A DNA stretch of 64,000 nt from Variovorax sp. 54 (GTDB lineage: Bacteria; Pseudomonadota; Gammaproteobacteria; Burkholderiales; Burkholderiaceae_C), in assembly GCF_002754375.1 (NCBI RefSeq), contig NZ_PEFF01000001.1, positions 930,001-994,000 on the forward strand, in the 5' to 3' direction. The notes below the pieces were generated by a model. That model worked only from the letters and a program-made list of their open reading frames with translations. It ran no database searches and was not told where the DNA came from. Shown in pieces: positions 61,344-64,000 of the stretch. Made by a program: the position numbers and the translations under genes. The stretch's first letter is position 1. Every line of letters starts with the position of its first letter.

Positions 61344-62200
61344 TTCTGGACCCATTTGCTGCCCAGCAAACCGGACGGCCTGACGACCAGCAGCAGGCTG
61401 AGCACGGCAAACGCGACCAGCGTGCGATAGTGCGGAGGCAGTACGAGTGTGGACAGTTCGGCGAATACGCCCATCACGAGCGCACCCGGAATGGCGGCCA
61501 GCGGATGGGTCAGCCCGCCGAGGATCGCCGCCGCGAAGACCGGCAGCACGTAGTTCCAGCCCATCTGCGGATCGAGTGTCGTGTCCAGCCCGATCAGCAT
61601 GCCTGCGATGGCCGCCAACGCGCCCGACAACAGCCAGGTGATGGAGACCACGCGCTGGCGCGAGACGCCCCGCGTGGCTGCCAGCGATGGGTTGTCGGCC
61701 ACCGCCCGCATGGCGCGGCCGAGGCGGGTGTAGCCGAAAATCAGGCCGATGAGCAGCAGACTGGCCAGGCTCATCGCCGCGCCCAGCAGTTGCTCGTGAT
61801 TGACCCGCAGCCCGGCCCAGCGCAGTGGACGGGCCACGTCGACCGCGTAGCCGACCGGCGTGTTGCCGGCGAGAAAGCTCACCGCGTTCTCCAGCACGAA
61901 GGACACACCCATCGAGGCCACCAGCAGTGTGATCGTGGAACGGTCGCGCAAGGGCCGATACACCAGGAAGTCGATCGCGACCGCCAGGAGCGCGGCCAGG
62001 GCGGTGCCCACGACAGCGGCCCACGGCAGGCTCAGGCCCAGGGCCGTGTTGCACCAGTAGATCAGGTAGGCCCCGACGGTCAGCATCGCGCCGATGGAGA
62101 AGTTGGCGAAGCGCAGCACGCTGAACGTGAGGGCCAGCGCCAATGCAGGCAAGGCCACCAACATGCCCGAGACCAGGCCGTTGAACAAGAGCTGCATCAT
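61340..62200 (-). CDS. livH: Branched-chain amino acid ABC transporter permease LivH
   Basis: A 286-residue permease. The start MMQLLFNGLVSGMLVALPAL and FSVLRFANFSIGAMLTVGAY match LivH. The coupling loop is GRAMRAVADNPSLAATRGVS, and the C-terminal half contains ILGGLTHPLAAIPGALVMGV. The ATG overlaps the livF stop, and its stop overlaps livM, so all four transport genes are translationally coupled. Partner of LivM in the membrane. Confidence 0.93.
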   Translation of the reverse strand: MMQLLFNGLVSGMLVALPALALALTFSVLRFANFSIGAMLTVGAYLIYWCNTALGLSLPWAAVVGTALAALLAVAIDFLVYRPLRDRSTITLLVASMGVSFVLENAVSFLAGNTPVGYAVDVARPLRWAGLRVNHEQLLGAAMSLASLLLIGLIFGYTRLGRAMRAVADNPSLAATRGVSRQRVVSITWLLSGALAAIAGMLIGLDTTLDPQMGWNYVLPVFAAAILGGLTHPLAAIPGALVMGVFAELSTLVLPPHYRTLVAFAVLSLLLVVRPSGLLGSKWVQK

Positions 62201-62925
62201 TGGCCGCTTCCCAGGTAGAGGTGGTGCAGGCCTGAGTCGGCCGCAAGTTCGGTGGCGGCACCCAGCCGCCGCACCTTGCCGGCCACCAGCACCAGGCCGG
62301 TGTCGGCCACGGACAGGCCCAGCCGCACGTTCTGCTCGATCATCAGCAGCGTGACGCCGGTCTGGCGGATGCGGCGGATGACCACGAACAGCAGTTCGGC
62401 ATTGCGTGGCGACAGGCCGGCCGAGGGCTCATCGAGCACCAGCAGCGCCGGCGACTGCATGAGCGCGGACGCCATCGCCACCATCTGGCGTTGTCCGCCG
62501 CTGAGCAGGCCCGCCGAGGTTCGCAGGTGCGGCCGCAGTTCGGGGAAAAGCTCAAGCATCGCGTCCATGCGCGCGCGCAGCGGCGATGCGGCGCGCGCGG
62601 ACTGCAGGAACTCGCCGCTCATGCGCAGGTTGTCCGCCACGTCCATGTTGCGGAACACGTTGTTTTCCTGCGGCACGTAGGCCATGGCGCGCTGCGCCCG
62701 CGCGGGCGCGTCCAGCCGGCTGATGTCCTGCCCGGCAAGCAGCAGGCGGCCCTCCGAGAGCGGCAGCAGCCCCACCACCGCCTTGAGCAGGGTCGACTTG
62801 CCGGACCCGTTCGGGCCGATGATGGTCAGGGCGCTGCCCGCGGGCAGTTCCAGCGCGACTCCGTGCAGGATGTTCTTGCCGTGGTAGCCGGCGTGAAGGT
62901 TCTCGATCGAAAGCGATGCAGTCAT
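62197..62925 (-). CDS. livF: Branched-chain amino acid ABC transporter ATPase LivF
   Basis: A 242-residue ABC ATPase. Walker A GPNGSGKSTLLKAVVGL, Q-loop YVPQENNVFRNM, signature LLSGGQRQMVAMASAL (LSGGQ), Walker B LLVLDEPSAGLSP and H-loop LMIEQNVRLGLSVAD. Starts immediately after the livG stop. Works as a heterodimer with LivG. All motifs intact. Confidence 0.95.
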   Translation of the reverse strand: MTASLSIENLHAGYHGKNILHGVALELPAGSALTIIGPNGSGKSTLLKAVVGLLPLSEGRLLLAGQDISRLDAPARAQRAMAYVPQENNVFRNMDVADNLRMSGEFLQSARAASPLRARMDAMLELFPELRPHLRTSAGLLSGGQRQMVAMASALMQSPALLVLDEPSAGLSPRNAELLFVVIRRIRQTGVTLLMIEQNVRLGLSVADTGLVLVAGKVRRLGAATELAADSGLHHLYLGSGQ

Positions 62926-63726
62926 TCAGCCTCCCAGGTAAGCCTGCTGCACGCGCGGGTCGGCCGTGACGTCGGCGAAGCTGCCCTGCGTCAACACCGT
63001 GCCTTCGGCCAGCACATAGACGGTGTCGCACAGCGCGGCGATCATCTCCATGTTGTGCTCCACGATGGCGAAGGTCATGCCTTCCTGGCGCAGCGTGCGG
63101 ATGAAATCGACCAGTTCGTCGATCAGCGCCGGGTTGACGCCCGCGGCCGGCTCGTCCAGCAGGATGACCTCCGGGTCGCGCATCAGCGCACGGCACAACT
63201 CGAGCAGCTTCTTCTGGCCGCCCGACAGGCTGCCGGCGGGCTCGTCGAGCAGCCGGATCAGCCGCACGCGGTCGAGCAATGCCACGGCGCGCTCGCTGGC
63301 TTGCGCCTCGGCCCGACGGACCTTGCCGCGTCCGAAGAACACCGATCGCATGGCGTCGCCCGGATGGTCGGGCGCCGCCAGCAACAGGTTCTCGAGCACC
63401 GTGAGGCTATCGAGCTCCCGCGACAACTGAAAGGTGCGCGCGATGCCTCGCCGAGCCCGGCGATGCACGGCCAGCCCGGTGATGTCCTCGCCACCGAACA
63501 GCACCTGCCCCTGGTCGGGCTTGAGTGTTCCGGCGAGGACATTGAACAAGGTCGACTTGCCGGCGCCGTTCGGACCGACGATGCCGGTGATGAGCGATGG
63601 CGCGATGGCCAGCGTCGCCTTGCGCAAGGCGGCCACGCCACCGAAGGCCAGAGACACGTCCCGGGCGACCAGCCGGGCCTGCGAGGCCGGCGCACCGGCC
63701 TGGCGTTCGATGACTGCAGCCCTCAT
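62926..63726 (-). CDS. livG: Branched-chain amino acid ABC transporter ATPase LivG
   Basis: A 266-residue ABC ATPase. Walker A GPNGAGKSTLFNVLAGT, Q-loop region IARTFQLSRELDSLTVLENL, signature SLSGGQKKLLELCRALM, Walker B VILLDEPAAGVNP and H-loop FAIVEHNMEMIAALCD. The start overlaps the last base of the livK stop (TAATG). A longer N-terminus (MRAAVIERQAGAPASQARLV) than in most LivG proteins. Confidence 0.95.
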   Translation of the reverse strand: MRAAVIERQAGAPASQARLVARDVSLAFGGVAALRKATLAIAPSLITGIVGPNGAGKSTLFNVLAGTLKPDQGQVLFGGEDITGLAVHRRARRGIARTFQLSRELDSLTVLENLLLAAPDHPGDAMRSVFFGRGKVRRAEAQASERAVALLDRVRLIRLLDEPAGSLSGGQKKLLELCRALMRDPEVILLDEPAAGVNPALIDELVDFIRTLRQEGMTFAIVEHNMEMIAALCDTVYVLAEGTVLTQGSFADVTADPRVQQAYLGG

Positions 63727-64000
63727 TACTTGAGCACGTCCACCAGTTCGTTCACGCCATTGCGGATCACGAAGTGGCCGAACTCACGATTGAGCTGGTC
63801 GCCGGTGGGCGTGAAGGTGAACTGCGACCCGGCGCCGCTGTAGGCCACGGCCTTTCCGGCGCGCAGGGCCTTGAGCCCGTCGACCGGGTTCTCGACCTTC
63901 GTTCCGATGCCGCTGGTCACCTGGAGGATCGATTTGGAAAACACCTTGGGATCGGCGCTGCCCGACTTCTCGATGGCCAGCGCGAGGACGGAGATTTCAT
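63726..64000 (-). CDS. livK: Branched-chain amino acid ABC transporter binding protein, C-terminal part
   Basis: The last 91 residues of a LivK-type periplasmic binding protein; the gene continues beyond the window edge. Visible are EISVLALAIEKSGSADPKVF, VEDPVDGLKALRAG-like text here as VENPVDGLKALRAGKAVAYS and the C-terminus NREFGHFVIRNGVNELVDVL. It belongs to the operon livK-G-F-H-M. The ligand cannot be told from the C-terminal part; hydrophobic amino acids or amides are usual. Confidence 0.88.
   Translation of the reverse strand, partial: EISVLALAIEKSGSADPKVFSKSILQVTSGIGTKVENPVDGLKALRAGKAVAYSGAGSQFTFTPTGDQLNREFGHFVIRNGVNELVDVLK

Noticed and set aside
60459..62261. A 600-codon minus-strand frame spanning both permease genes
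   Set aside because: Its first half is an out-of-frame shadow of livH; only the part from 61343 is the real livM.
1..64000. CRISPR array
   Set aside because: No set of regularly spaced identical repeats was seen; the repeated sequences are long dispersed segments or single tandem tracts.

Overview
The window is GC-rich, densely coded bacterial DNA of betaproteobacterial (Burkholderiales) type. Comamonadaceae, probably a Variovorax relative, fits best. The support is a ceoR/bpeT-llpE-ceoAB-opcM type efflux locus, a tightly overlapping branched-chain amino-acid (liv) ABC operon, a phosphocholine-specific phospholipase C, a YghU/GST pair, and several degraded IS3, IS5, IS66 and IS110 elements. 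The genus is inference; no rRNA or other marker gene is present.

Layout. (1) 0.15-2.5 kb: a complete Thoeris-type anti-phage system, TIR gene / thsA (SIR2-SLOG) / thsB (TIR-like), with two different TIR sensors around one effector. (2) 2.9-5.9 kb: a convergent replication module of a small phage satellite or integrative element (AlpA regulator, DUF3987 protein, inovirus Gp2-type HUH protein). Thoeris lies at its distal end like cargo; no integrase is visible. (3) 6.4-13.3 kb: a second mobile-element block on the minus strand. It holds a chimeric gp88/secreted-protein ORF, an operon of small overlapping unknown genes, a DUF6927-like protein, a YqaJ-type nuclease with an altered E-x-K motif and a DUF932 protein. 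(4) 13.6-19.5 kb: DUF1330 protein, two glutathione transferases, and a graveyard of truncated or frameshifted genes. (5) 19.6-22.6 kb: a two-subunit molybdenum hydroxylase. (6) 22.8-28.2 kb: IS debris, an IS66 element that appears to split a LivK-like binding-protein gene, and an intact LysR regulator. (7) 28.2-33.0 kb: a secreted phosphoester-hydrolase cluster (phospholipase C, small lipoprotein, phosphatase-LamG lipoprotein). (8) 33.1-39.8 kb: decayed LysR/phnD, a transposase-autotransporter fusion, chaC and corA fragments, a TetR regulator, and two members of a small exported-protein family with conserved leaders. (9) 40.0-48.3 kb: an RND efflux operon with its divergent LysR regulator, then a PaiB-like protein. 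(10) 49-53.5 kb: ergothioneine genes egtB-egtD with a DUF427 gene, bracketed by IS3 and IS110 fragments. (11) 53.8-55.5 kb: a divergent LysR/azoreductase pair. (12) 55.8-58.1 kb: IS debris and the third exported-protein paralogue. (13) 58.5-60.2 kb: a phosphoethanolamine-transferase-like membrane sulfatase. (14) 60.5-64.0 kb: livM-H-F-G and the end of livK.

The strongest functional unit is the two-TIR Thoeris locus. In Thoeris, TIR proteins sense infection and make a cyclic ADP-ribose-type signal that the SLOG domain of ThsA binds, which unleashes NAD+ destruction by its SIR2 domain. The strongest structural theme is mosaicism: a conserved leader plus small exported protein occurs three times, a chaC-start repeat occurs three times, one LysR subfamily occurs as one intact and two decayed copies, and at least two in-frame chimeric genes were formed at rearrangement junctions.
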